Shown here: piece by piece, positions 6,626-14,478 of the stretch
How positions within the stretch are numbered: position 1 is the first letter of the stretch
Layout of the letters: every line of letters begins with the position of its first letter
Origin: Burkholderiaceae bacterium
GTDB lineage: Bacteria > Pseudomonadota > Gammaproteobacteria > Burkholderiales > Burkholderiaceae
Assembly: GCA_030151165.1 (NCBI GenBank)
Contig: JASLEM010000326.1
Location: 1-19,893 of the forward strand
Direction of reading: 5' to 3'
DNA: 19,893 nt
Notes under the pieces: model-generated
What the model was told of the DNA's origin: nothing
What the model saw: the letters and a program-made list of their open reading frames with translations, nothing else
Database searches by the model: none
Program-made: the position numbers and the translations under genes

Positions 6626-9600
6626 ATGACCATTCCGCGTTTCGCACTTGCGCCGCTGCTGGCGGCCCTCGCGCTCGCAGGCCAGGCCGCGCACGCCGCG
6701 CTGCCCCGCTTCCCGCAACCGTTCGGCGACCGGATCGTCTTCGTCGCGGACGGCAACGTCTGGTCGGTGCCCAAGGCCGGCGGCACCGCGACGCGGCTCA
6801 CCAGCGCCTCCGGCCAGGACATGCTTCCCCGAGCGTCCCCGGATGGCAAATGGATCGCGTACACCGAGGCCAGCAACGCCGGCACCGACATCTGGGTGAT
6901 CCCCGCCGCGGGCGGCGCCGCGCGCCGCCTCACGTTCCACCCGGCCACCGAGGCCGGCACCGGCGGGCGCCACGGGCCCGACAACATGGTCGTGACGTGG
7001 ACGCCCGACTCGCGCCACGTCGTCTTCCTGTCGCACCGCGACCAGTGGAATTCGTGGATCAACAACCTGTTCGAGGTGCCGGTCGACGGCGGCATGGCGA
7101 CGCCGATGCCGATCGACGACGCGGTGGGCCTCGCGACCTACGGCCCCGACGGCCACACCATCGCCTACAACCGCATCTTCCGCGACTTCCGCACCTGGAA
7201 GCGCTACAACGGCGGCCTCGCGCAGCAGGTCTTCACGTACGACTTCGACACCCACCAGACCACGCAGGTGACGAACTGGTCGGGCACCAACGCCTCGCCG
7301 ATGTGGGCCGGCCGGCGCATCTATTTCCTGTCCGACCGCGACGCGCACCGGCGCGCCAACCTGTGGGTCTACGACCAGGACACGAAGCAGACGCGCGAGC
7401 TCACGCACTTCACCGACTACGACATCGACTTCCCGGCGCTCGGCGGCGACGCCATCGCGTTCCAGCAGGGCGGCAAGCTGTGGCGCCTCGACCTGGCCGA
7501 CGAACAGGTGCACGAGGTGCCGGTCGCCGTCCCCGACGACAACACGCGCCGGCGCGTGCGCGTCGCCGACGTGAAGGACGCGATCCGCAACGCCGACCCC
7601 GCGGGCCAGGTCGACTTCGCGCTCGCGCCGAACGGCCAGCGCACGCTGTTCTCGGCGCGCGGCGACATCTTCAGCGTGCCCACCGAGAACGGCGCGACAC
7701 GCAACCTGACCGGCACGCCGGGCCTGGACGAGGACCATCCCGCCTGGTCGCCGGACGGCAAGACGGTTGCCTACACGACCGACGTCGGCGGCAACCCGCA
7801 GGTGGCCGTGCGCCCGGCCGAGGGCGGCGCCGAGCGCGTGCTGACGGCCTTCACCGAGGGCTACCTCTACGGCCCGATCTTCGCGCCGGACGGCAGGACG
7901 CTCGCGTTCACCGACAGCGCGCACCGCCTGTGGACGGTGCGCACCGACGGCGGCGCGCCGAAGCAGGTCGCGCAGGATCCGTTCGCCGAGATCCACGACC
8001 AGGCGTTCTCGCCCGACGGCCGCTGGCTCGCCTTCAGCATGTCGGCCAAGGGCCGCCGGCGCGATCTCTACCTGCACGAGCTCGCGACCGGCCGCGTCAC
8101 GCGCCTGGGCGACGGCTCCGGCATCGACGGCAACCCCGCGTGGTCGCCCGACGGCAAGACGCTGTTCTTCACATCCAACCGCCACGAGAACACTGTCGGC
8201 TCGGACGTCGACTTCGACTTCGCGATCCTGAAGTCCGGCGGCATCTACGCGATCCCGCTCGCGCACGACACGCCGTCCCCGATGGCGCCGCGTTCCGACG
8301 AGGCCGATCGCAAGCCTGACGGCGGCGACTCGAAGATGGACGACGACGCCGAGCGCAAGAAGGCCGCGAAGGCGGTCAAGGAGGGCAAGGACGGCAAGGA
8401 GACCAAGGCCGCCGCGGCTGACGAGAAGCTGCCGCCGGACCGCACGACCGCCACGCCGCCGATCCGCATCGACCTCGACGGCATGATGGCGCGCGCGGTC
8501 GCGCTGCCGGTCGACGGCGCCAACATCGCGCAGCTCGACGTCCGCGGCAGCCGCGTCTTCTATCTGACGCAGCCGATCGGGCTGATCGAGGGCTCGCTGA
8601 AGGGCGAGAAGTCGGCGCTGCGCTTCTACGACCTGAAGAAGCGCAAGGCGTCCGTCGTGACGGAGGACGTCGACAGCTACTCCCTCTCGCTCGACGGCGA
8701 GCGCGTGCTGGTCAAGCACGACAAGTCCTTCACGGTGCTCGACACCAAGGCCGACGCGTTCAAGGACGACGAGACGCGCAAGCCGCTGAACCTCGACCGC
8801 ATGCGCGCGCTCGTCGACCCGGCGCAGGAGTGGGCCGAGATGTTCGAGAACGCCTGGCGCCTCGAGCGCGACCTGTTCTTCTCGCCGGTGATGAACGGCC
8901 AGGACTGGAAGGCGGTGCACGACAGCTACCGCAAGCTCGTGCCGCTGCTCGGCTCGCGCGAGGACTTGAACTACCTGATCGGGCAGGTGCTGGGCGAGAT
9001 CGGCAACTCGCACACCTACGTGGGCGGCGGTGACGACGCCGACACCACGCCCGCCGCCCATCCCGGAATGCTGGGCGCCGACTACGCGCTCGACGCGCCC
9101 TCCGGCCTCTACCGCATCGCCCGGATCTACCCTGGCGACAACACGCGCGACGACTACCGCAGCCCGCTCGCGCAACCCGGCCTCGCCGTCAGCGCGGGTG
9201 ACTACCTGCTCGCGATCAACGGCGTGGAGCTGCGCGCGCCCGCCGACCCGGACAGCCTGATGCAGCTGACCGACGCCGAGACGACCGTCGACCTCACCGT
9301 CGCCGCGAGCCCGACCGGCGCGCGCCGCCACGTCGTCGTGCGGCCCGTCGACAAGGAGATCAGCCTGCGCGAGGCGGCGTGGATCGCGCACAACCGGGCG
9401 GTCGTCGACAAGCTGTCCGGCGGGCGTGTCGGCTACGTCTACATGAGCGACATGGAGCAGCTCGGCCTGCAGCAGTTCGTGCGCCAGTACTACGCGCAGA
9501 CCGACAAGCAGGCGATGATCATCGACGACCGCTGGAACGGCGGCGGCTTCATCGCGCCGTTCGCGCTGGAGCGCTTGCGCCGCGTGCTGGCGTCGCTCGG

Positions 9601-10054
9601 GACGAACCGCGAGTCGGCCGTCGTGACCGAGCCGGAGGAGATCCAGGTCGGGCCGAAGGTGGCGCTGGTGAACCACTGGTCGGCGTCGGACGGCGACATC
9701 TTCCCGTACCTGTTCAAGCTCTACGGCCTCGGCCCGGTGGTGGGCACGCGCAGCTGGGGCGGCGTGCGCGGCATCCGGGGCAACTGGCCGATGATAGACG
9801 GCGGCTACGTCACGATCCCGGAGGACGCCATCTACAACCTCGACCGCAAGTGGGCCGTCGAGAACCATGGCGTGGATCCGGACGTCGAGGTCGAGAACCA
9901 GCCTGCCGACCTGCTCGCCGGCCACGACGCGCAGCTCGAGACCGCGGTCGCGATGATGCTGAAGGCGCTGAACGGCAAGCCGGCCGGCCTGCCCGCGCCG
10001 CCGCCGCTGCTGCCGCCGTACCCGGACAACGGGGTCGTGGCGCCGGCGCCCTGA
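6626..10054 (+). CDS. Exported tricorn-like S41 family serine protease
   Basis: A 1142-residue relative of tricorn protease. A signal peptide (residues 1-24, AGQAAHA then ALPRF) predicts export to the periplasm. PD40-type beta-propeller repeats follow (PRASPDGKWIAYTE, WSPDGKTVAYTTD, FSPDGRWLAFSM, WSPDGKTLFFTSN), then a charged Lys/Asp/Ala linker at about 560-612, an N-terminal protease cap, a PDZ-like region at about 825-905 and the S41 core. Catalytic residues match tricorn by motif: His796 in GEIGNSHTY, Ser1021 in SASDGD (the SD pair of tricorn Ser965/Asp966) and Glu1079 in WAVENHGVDPD. The ATG at 6626 has GAAGGA upstream; the 104 extra in-frame codons before it lack a signal peptide and look non-coding. 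Tricorn-type proteases trim peptides, so a role in peptide degradation is likely. The divergent receptor may feed it, which is inference. Confidence 0.93.
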   Translation: MTIPRFALAPLLAALALAGQAAHAALPRFPQPFGDRIVFVADGNVWSVPKAGGTATRLTSASGQDMLPRASPDGKWIAYTEASNAGTDIWVIPAAGGAARRLTFHPATEAGTGGRHGPDNMVVTWTPDSRHVVFLSHRDQWNSWINNLFEVPVDGGMATPMPIDDAVGLATYGPDGHTIAYNRIFRDFRTWKRYNGGLAQQVFTYDFDTHQTTQVTNWSGTNASPMWAGRRIYFLSDRDAHRRANLWVYDQDTKQTRELTHFTDYDIDFPALGGDAIAFQQGGKLWRLDLADEQVHEVPVAVPDDNTRRRVRVADVKDAIRNADPAGQVDFALAPNGQRTLFSARGDIFSVPTENGATRNLTGTPGLDEDHPAWSPDGKTVAYTTDVGGNPQVAVRPAEGGAERVLTAFTEGYLYGPIFAPDGRTLAFTDSAHRLWTVRTDGGAPKQVAQDPFAEIHDQAFSPDGRWLAFSMSAKGRRRDLYLHELATGRVTRLGDGSGIDGNPAWSPDGKTLFFTSNRHENTVGSDVDFDFAILKSGGIYAIPLAHDTPSPMAPRSDEADRKPDGGDSKMDDDAERKKAAKAVKEGKDGKETKAAAADEKLPPDRTTATPPIRIDLDGMMARAVALPVDGANIAQLDVRGSRVFYLTQPIGLIEGSLKGEKSALRFYDLKKRKASVVTEDVDSYSLSLDGERVLVKHDKSFTVLDTKADAFKDDETRKPLNLDRMRALVDPAQEWAEMFENAWRLERDLFFSPVMNGQDWKAVHDSYRKLVPLLGSREDLNYLIGQVLGEIGNSHTYVGGGDDADTTPAAHPGMLGADYALDAPSGLYRIARIYPGDNTRDDYRSPLAQPGLAVSAGDYLLAINGVELRAPADPDSLMQLTDAETTVDLTVAASPTGARRHVVVRPVDKEISLREAAWIAHNRAVVDKLSGGRVGYVYMSDMEQLGLQQFVRQYYAQTDKQAMIIDDRWNGGGFIAPFALERLRRVLASLGTNRESAVVTEPEEIQVGPKVALVNHWSASDGDIFPYLFKLYGLGPVVGTRSWGGVRGIRGNWPMIDGGYVTIPEDAIYNLDRKWAVENHGVDPDVEVENQPADLLAGHDAQLETAVAMMLKALNGKPAGLPAPPPLLPPYPDNGVVAPAP

Positions 10055-10060
10055 AAGCGA

Positions 10061-10091
10061 AACGGCGGGCCCGCTCGCGCGGCCCGCCGTT
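10061..10091 (+). terminator. Hairpin terminator after the tricorn-like protease
   Basis: An 11-bp perfect inverted repeat (AACGGCGGGCC at 10061-10071 with 10081-10091) and a 9-base loop start 7 bases after the protease stop. No U-tract follows on the plus strand. It lies between convergent genes and could serve both strands: on the minus strand it is followed by TTCGCTTTC. Confidence 0.7.
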
Positions 10092-10147
10092 CCTGGATTC
10101 GTTGCGCCGCACGGGCGCCGTTGTGGGTGCTGTGCTTCGACGCGCGC

Positions 10148-10438
10148 TCAGGCGACGCTGTCGGTGCGCTCGTAGCCGATCTTGATGCCGGCCAGCGTGA
10201 ACTGGCGCACGACGTCGTCGACCTCGAAGTCGACCGCCACGGTGCGCGGGCGCGCGCCGATCGGCTTCACGAACAGGCGACGCAGGCCTTCCGCGTCCGG
10301 CGGCGACACCCACGCCTGCTCGACCGCCTGCGGCGTCGTCAGCGCCCGGCTGACGAGGCGCTTCATGCGACGTCGATCCAGCTCGATGGCGAGGATGAGA
10401 ACGGCGCAGGAGGTGAGAGCGAGAGCGGCCCAGAGCAT
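10148..10438 (-). CDS. Small single-span membrane protein, unknown function
   Basis: A 96-residue protein I do not recognise. Residues 2-19 (LWAALALTSCAVLILAIE) form one membrane span, followed at once by a basic stretch DRRRMKRLVSR, which predicts a cytoplasmic C-terminal part of about 75 residues. That part carries a hydrophilic domain ending TLAGIKIGYERTDSVA. No Shine-Dalgarno sequence is visible near the ATG at 10438, and no in-frame alternative start lies in the preceding 30 bases; an AAAGGAAG occurs about 27 bases upstream, too far to be useful. The span could also be an uncleaved signal anchor. The gene converges on the tricorn-like protease and follows the helix-turn-helix-type gene after 191 bases, with a hairpin between them, so it is probably separately transcribed. 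Confidence 0.72.
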   Translation of the reverse strand: MLWAALALTSCAVLILAIELDRRRMKRLVSRALTTPQAVEQAWVSPPDAEGLRRLFVKPIGARPRTVAVDFEVDDVVRQFTLAGIKIGYERTDSVA

Positions 10439-10582
10439 GATCGTGACAAGCGGCTGGCTGCCGCTTCCTTTCGTGCCTCCATTGAAGCGCGGACGGCGTT
10501 GCGAGGGAAGTCGGGAAACGCCGATGTGTGCGGTGGTTCCGGAATCGGGCCCCGCCGTCGCACCGCAGCAACGCTAGCTGGC

Positions 10583-10610
10583 GCGAGGCTGACGAACTGT
10601 CGAGCCTCGC
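10583..10610 (-). terminator. Hairpin after the helix-turn-helix-type gene
   Basis: GCGAGGCTGAC (10583-10593) pairs with 10599-10610 as an 11-bp stem with one bulged G and a five-base loop. It sits 20 bases after the stop of the regulator-like gene on the minus strand. There is no U-tract. The rest of 10439-10582 shows no clear promoter for the small membrane protein. Confidence 0.5.
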
Positions 10611-10629
10611 CCGGTGCGGGTCGGCTGGA

Positions 10630-11241
10630 TCAGCGCTTCTTCTTCAGCGGCGCGATGCCGCTCTGCGCGGACTGCCAGAGCGCCATCGGATCGTCCGGCG
10701 CCTTCGGGGCCGGCGCCGGCTTCGCCGTGACGCCCGGGGCGAGCTTGCGCGGCGACACCGGCGCGGCTTCCGCGGGCGGCGACGCCTCGGCGACGGGCAT
10801 CAGCACCTCACCGAGCAGGTCGAGCAGGCGCGTGCGGGCGCGTTGCGGGTGGCGCCGGTAGTAGGTGAGCACGAGGCCGGTGATGAAGCGCTCGTCGTCG
10901 TCCTGCGGCAGCGGGCTGTCGGACGGCGCCGGCGGCGTGGCCCTGGCCGCCGCGGTCGCCGCGCCGCCGGTGCCGGCACCCGCGTGTTCGGCGTCCATCC
11001 AGCCGACGGGCTTCTGGCAGCACTGCTCGAACTGCCGCGCGAGGCGCTCGCCGATCAGCCGCGAGCGGCTCTTGATCTGGCTCCAGTAGCTCGGCTGGAT
11101 CTGCAGGCGTTCGGCGAACCGACGTTCGAGGCCGCGCAGCGTGGCGGCGTCGGGGTGCTTGATGGTGTTGCGGACGAATTCGTCGAACAGCGCGAGCGCG
11201 TTGTCCAGGCGGATAGAGGCCACGTCTCGAGGGGCGTGCAT
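10630..11241 (-). CDS. Helix-turn-helix-type DNA-binding protein (XRE-like)
   Basis: A 203-residue protein. Its N-terminal part (about residues 10-83) looks like an XRE-type helix-turn-helix: RFAERLQIQPSYWSQIKSR, then IGERLARQFEQCCQKPVGWM. The latter closely resembles the end of HTH domains in Burkholderiales regulators, where it is typically (A)R..E..L..P.GWLD. A Gly/Ala/Pro linker follows, then a second conserved-looking helical segment DDDERFITGLVLTYYRRHPQ, and a Pro/Ala-rich tail ending LKKKR. The start is uncertain. The ATG at 11241 is preceded by a TATCAT that could be a -10 giving a nearly leaderless mRNA; the ATG at 11271, preceded by CAGGG, would add ten residues. It is divergent from the trypsin-like/FHA operon with about 120 bases between, which suggests it may regulate that pair. 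Confidence 0.75.
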   Translation of the reverse strand: MHAPRDVASIRLDNALALFDEFVRNTIKHPDAATLRGLERRFAERLQIQPSYWSQIKSRSRLIGERLARQFEQCCQKPVGWMDAEHAGAGTGGAATAAARATPPAPSDSPLPQDDDERFITGLVLTYYRRHPQRARTRLLDLLGEVLMPVAEASPPAEAAPVSPRKLAPGVTAKPAPAPKAPDDPMALWQSAQSGIAPLKKKR

Positions 11242-11362
11242 GGGGGCACATGATAAAGGGTCGTGTCTCATGTTGCCCTGGTGTGTTCGCAAGGCCATGC
11301 CGCGTCGCGAGCGGGGCGGTCCGTCGCGGGGTGCCCGCGGGGCCCTCGGTTACGATGGTCCG
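11242..11362. promoter_or_regulatory. Divergent promoter region with paired near-leaderless -10 motifs
   Basis: On the plus strand TACGAT (11351-11356) ends 6 bases before the protease ATG at 11363, so the expected transcription start falls on the A of the start codon. On the minus strand TATCAT (complement of 11250-11255) ends 8 bases before the ATG at 11241, predicting a leader of about two bases. Neither gene has a convincing ribosome binding site at these starts. Recognisable -35 boxes are absent. Confidence 0.45.
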
Positions 11363-12787
11363 ATGCGCCCTGCCAGCACTTTCCTGCGCCGTTTCGGCCG
11401 CGTCGCCCTGCCCCTGCTGCTGGCCGCGCTGCACGCCGGCGCACCGGCCACGCCCGCCAGCGCGCGGCCGCCGTCCGCGCCCGAGTCCCCGCTCGCCCGC
11501 GCGACCGCCGAGGCGTCCGCGGCTGCCGCCGCGAAGGACGCCGACAGCGACAAGCCCAACATGTCCGCCTCCGCGCGCCGCATCTACGACACCGGCCGCC
11601 CGCGCCTGCTGCAGGTGCGCACGCTGCTGCGCGACCAGGACAGCCAGGCAAGCGTCGGCTCGGGTTCGCTGATCGGCGCGAACGGGCTGATCCTGACGAA
11701 CTGGCACGTCGTCAGCCAGGTCGCGCTCGAGCCGCAGCGCTACCGGCTCAGCTTCCAGATGGCCGACGGCCAGTCGGGCGCGCTGCAGCTCGTCGCGTTC
11801 GACGTCGTGCACGACCTCGCGCTGGTGCGCATGGCCACGCCGCCGGCCGACATCGGCGCGCGCGGCCTGTTCGAGTTCCGCCCGGCCGAGACGCCGCTGT
11901 CGCAGGGCGAGCGCATCTTCTCGCTCGGCAATCCGCTGGACGTCGGCTTCGCCGTGGTCGAGGGCACGTACAACGGGCTGGTCGAGCGCAGCTACCTGCC
12001 GCAGATCCTGTTCTCCGGCTCGCTGAACCCGGGCATGAGCGGCGGGCCGGTGCTCGACGACCGCGGCCGCGTGGTTGGCGTCAACGTGGCGACGCGGCTC
12101 GACGGCCAGCAGATCAGCTTCCTCGTGCCCGCGCAGTTCGCGCAGGCGCTCGTCGCGCGCGGCGCGGCGGCCAGGCCGATCACGGGCAGCGTCGAGGCCG
12201 AGCTCGCGCGCCAGCTGCTCGAGCACCAGCAGGCGCTGACGACGCGCTTCGTCGCGCTGCCGTGGCGCCAGATCAAGCACGCGCACTACGACCTGCCCGT
12301 GCCGCAGGAGGACTTCATGCGCTGCTGGGGTTCGTCGAACCCGCCCGAGTCCAAGGGCCTGCAGTTCGAGCGCTCGGACTGCCAGATGGACACCGCGATC
12401 TTCATCAGCCACTCGCTGCGCACCGGCGACCTGTCGGTGCGCCACGAGGTCTACGACGGCAGCAAGCTCGGCGCGCTGCGCTTCGCGCAGGAGTACAGCC
12501 AGAGCTTCCAGAACGAGGCGATGGGCCGGCGCACGCGCGACCTCACCGCGCCGCTGTGCAACGAGGACTTCGTCGAGAACGCCGGCCTGCCGATGCGCAC
12601 CGTGATGTGCCTGCGCGCCTACCGCCGCCTGCCGGGGCTCTACGACGTCGCCGTGCTGACGCAGTCGGTCGACGCGAAGACCGAGGGCGTGCAGGGCCGC
12701 TTCGACGCGCGCGGCGTCAGCTTCAAGAACGCGCAGCTGCTCGCATCCCACTACCTCCAAGGATTCGCATGGAAACGCTCGCCCTGA
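11363..12787 (+). CDS. Exported trypsin-like serine protease with unknown C-terminal domain
   Basis: A 474-residue secreted peptidase of the trypsin/DegP-like fold. Residues 1-33 form a signal peptide with an Arg-containing N-region (FLRRFGRVALPLLLAALHAG). The catalytic triad is evident: His115 in LTNWHVV, Asp151 in VHDLALVRM and Ser226 in NPGMSGGPV. No PDZ domain follows; instead residues about 260-474 form a domain I do not recognise, carrying four cysteines (321, 340, 399, 416) that could make two disulfides in the periplasm. The chosen ATG lacks a ribosome binding site but sits exactly 7 bases after a TACGAT hexamer, which suggests a leaderless transcript. The open frame runs further upstream, but that part overlaps the divergent gene and lacks a signal peptide. 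Its last 19 bases overlap the FHA gene, so the two are one operon. Confidence 0.87.
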   Translation: MRPASTFLRRFGRVALPLLLAALHAGAPATPASARPPSAPESPLARATAEASAAAAAKDADSDKPNMSASARRIYDTGRPRLLQVRTLLRDQDSQASVGSGSLIGANGLILTNWHVVSQVALEPQRYRLSFQMADGQSGALQLVAFDVVHDLALVRMATPPADIGARGLFEFRPAETPLSQGERIFSLGNPLDVGFAVVEGTYNGLVERSYLPQILFSGSLNPGMSGGPVLDDRGRVVGVNVATRLDGQQISFLVPAQFAQALVARGAAARPITGSVEAELARQLLEHQQALTTRFVALPWRQIKHAHYDLPVPQEDFMRCWGSSNPPESKGLQFERSDCQMDTAIFISHSLRTGDLSVRHEVYDGSKLGALRFAQEYSQSFQNEAMGRRTRDLTAPLCNEDFVENAGLPMRTVMCLRAYRRLPGLYDVAVLTQSVDAKTEGVQGRFDARGVSFKNAQLLASHYLQGFAWKRSP

Positions 12788-13764
12788 TCGAGCTGCTCGA
12801 CCGGGACGGCCAGCCGCGCCAGGCGTTGCGCGTCACGCGCTGGCCCGTGCGCATCGGCCGCGCGATCGACAACGACGTCGTGCTCGACGACCCGCATGTC
12901 GCGCCGCACCACGCCGACCTCGCGTGGCGCGACGACGCCGTGCATGTCGAGCCCGCGCCCACGCTCAACGGCGTGCGGCTGGGCCGCGCGACCGTCGCCG
13001 CCGGATCGACCGCGCGCCTGCCGCCGGCGGGCGAGCTGTGCGTCGGCGCGACCACCTTGCGCGTGCGCCTCGCCGGCGAGCCGCTGGCGCCCGAGCAGCG
13101 CATCGTCGACATGCGCGACACCGATCGCCGACGCGCCGTCGTCCTGGTCGTGCTGATGGTGCTGGGCTCGGTCTGGCGCGCGTTCGACCTGTGGCTGTCG
13201 ACGGTGCCGGGCGAGCCCGGGTCGTCGACCATCGTCCGCTACCTCTCGGCGCCGGTCGGCCTGATCGTCTGGTGCGCGTTGTGGGCGCTCGGCTCGAAGC
13301 TGTTCCAGCACCGGTTCGCGTTCTGGGGGCACCTGCACCTGGCGCTGACGTGGCTGCTCATCGCGTTCGTCGGGCTGGCGGTGTCGGGGCAGGTCGCGTT
13401 CGCGCTGTCGATGCCGGCCGTCGTGAAGCTGGGCCACGTCGTCTTCGTTGGCGCGCTCGCGCTGCTGCTGTGGCATCACATGAGCCTCGTGCTGCCGCAA
13501 CGCCGCCGCGCCTTCGCCCTGGCCGTGGCGAGCGCGGTGACGGTGGGCGGCGGCCTGCTGCTGGCCGACCGCGCGCTGCAGCAGGAGCCGCTGGTGGGCG
13601 ACCTCTACCTCGGCACGATCTCGATCCCCGCGCTGCGCCTGGCCAAGCCGGTCTCCGCCGAGGCCTTCGTGCAGTCGGCGCAGCCGCTCGAGAAACGCCT
13701 GTCGGCGTGGTCGAAGACCAATGCCGAGGACGACGCGGACGACAGCGCGGACAGCGACGACTGA
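12769..13764 (+). CDS. FHA domain protein with five predicted membrane spans
   Basis: A 331-residue protein. An N-terminal FHA domain (about 1-105) shows RIGR (28-31), VVLDDPHVAPHHADLAW (37-53) and TLNGVRLG (65-72). Five hydrophobic spans follow at about 123-143, 158-178, 186-208, 221-242 and 248-268. Basic residues (DRRR before span 1, KLFQHR between 2 and 3, PQRRR between 4 and 5) put the N terminus in the cytoplasm and the C terminus outside. The last 60 residues end in a highly acidic tail (Asp/Ser-rich). FHA domains bind phosphothreonine, but the conserved Ser of the SxxH motif is Ala45 here; His48 and Asn67 remain. AAGGA lies 6 bases before the ATG, inside the protease gene, implying translational coupling. 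Joint action with the periplasmic protease is inferred from the overlap and topology. Confidence 0.88.
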   Translation: METLALIELLDRDGQPRQALRVTRWPVRIGRAIDNDVVLDDPHVAPHHADLAWRDDAVHVEPAPTLNGVRLGRATVAAGSTARLPPAGELCVGATTLRVRLAGEPLAPEQRIVDMRDTDRRRAVVLVVLMVLGSVWRAFDLWLSTVPGEPGSSTIVRYLSAPVGLIVWCALWALGSKLFQHRFAFWGHLHLALTWLLIAFVGLAVSGQVAFALSMPAVVKLGHVVFVGALALLLWHHMSLVLPQRRRAFALAVASAVTVGGGLLLADRALQQEPLVGDLYLGTISIPALRLAKPVSAEAFVQSAQPLEKRLSAWSKTNAEDDADDSADSDD

Positions 13765-13777
13765 CGCCTACGCCGAC

Positions 13778-13807
13778 GCGGCGAATCCGCTCCCGCGGAT
13801 GCGCCGC
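13778..13807. terminator. Hairpin between convergent genes
   Basis: GCGGCG and ATCCGC (13778-13783, 13785-13790) pair with GCGGAT and CGCCGC (13795-13800, 13802-13807) around a TCCC loop, with a single mismatched pair. It lies in the 51-base gap between the stops of the FHA gene (plus) and the DUF799 gene (minus). No T-run is present on either side, but its position suits a bidirectional terminator. Confidence 0.65.
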
Positions 13808-13815
13808 AAGATCCG

Positions 13816-14478
13816 TCAGGGCAGCAGTGGAGGCTGGCCGTACGACGGCGAGCGCGGCCCCGGCAGCATGCCGTTGACCCGAGGGGCTCCGAGCATGCGG
13901 GCGTCCGCGATGCCCGCGTAGTTGAAGGACGCGTCGGTCGCCGAGTTGAGTACCTGGTTCACCACGGCGCGCACGAGCAGCGCGGCCAAGCCACCACCGC
14001 CGCCCTGATTCTCGGCCGAGCTCGCGATCGCGTTGCCTTGCCACAGCAACTCGCCGCTTCTCAGGTCCACGACGCGCGCCGTCACTTCGACACGCGTGTC
14101 ACTGGAGACGACCTGGTACGTCGTGCCGTAGCGCGTCACCTTAATGTAGACCGCCGCATCGGCCCCGAACACATCATGCAGCTTTTGCCACGGCAGCGCT
14201 TGTGCGTCGTGAGCGTCGGTCACGCCGTTCTGCTTGAACGTGGAGTCGACCAGCGTCACCGGCAACACGTAATAGCCCGCCTCGGCCAGGGGCATCGTCG
14301 CGTTGGCCCACACGCTTGGCGTGGCCTTGACGTCGGACGAGTCGTTGATCGGCGGAAGCACCACCAGCGACTTCGGCTTGGCCTGCTGGAACGCGGTGTA
14401 GTCGTACGGCGGCGGTCGATGCGCGCAGCCAGCCAGCAGCAGCGTGGCGGCCGGCAGGGCGAGGAACTTGAGCTTCAT
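13816..14478 (-). CDS. DUF799 / GNA1162-family lipoprotein
   Basis: A 220-residue predicted outer membrane lipoprotein. The signal sequence MKLKFLALPAATLLLAGC gives a lipobox with the modified cysteine at position 18. The mature part contains PKSLVVLPPINDSSDVKAT, AEAGYYVLPVTLVDSTF, VFGADAAVYIKVTRYGT and VDLRSGELLWQGNA, which I recognise as the DUF799 (Neisseria GNA1162) family. The family fold has been compared to the N-terminal domain of TolB and is suggested to take part in an outer membrane transport or secretion complex. It is the last gene of a three-gene operon: its ATG overlaps the stop of the DUF4810 gene by one base (TGATG), a layout typical of coupled translation. The longer open frame upstream is out of keeping with the signal peptide and was not used. 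Confidence 0.9.
   Translation of the reverse strand: MKLKFLALPAATLLLAGCAHRPPPYDYTAFQQAKPKSLVVLPPINDSSDVKATPSVWANATMPLAEAGYYVLPVTLVDSTFKQNGVTDAHDAQALPWQKLHDVFGADAAVYIKVTRYGTTYQVVSSDTRVEVTARVVDLRSGELLWQGNAIASSAENQGGGGGLAALLVRAVVNQVLNSATDASFNYAGIADARMLGAPRVNGMLPGPRSPSYGQPPLLP

Noticed and set aside
6344..9925. A 1193-codon open frame on the minus strand opposite the tricorn-like protease
   Set aside because: It is a GC-driven shadow: its translation is rich in Arg, Val, Ala and His without domains, while the plus strand encodes a complete, recognisable protease.
11141..11362. 74-codon N-terminal extension of the trypsin-like protease
   Set aside because: It overlaps the divergent gene and its promoter region and would bury the clear signal peptide that starts at 11363.
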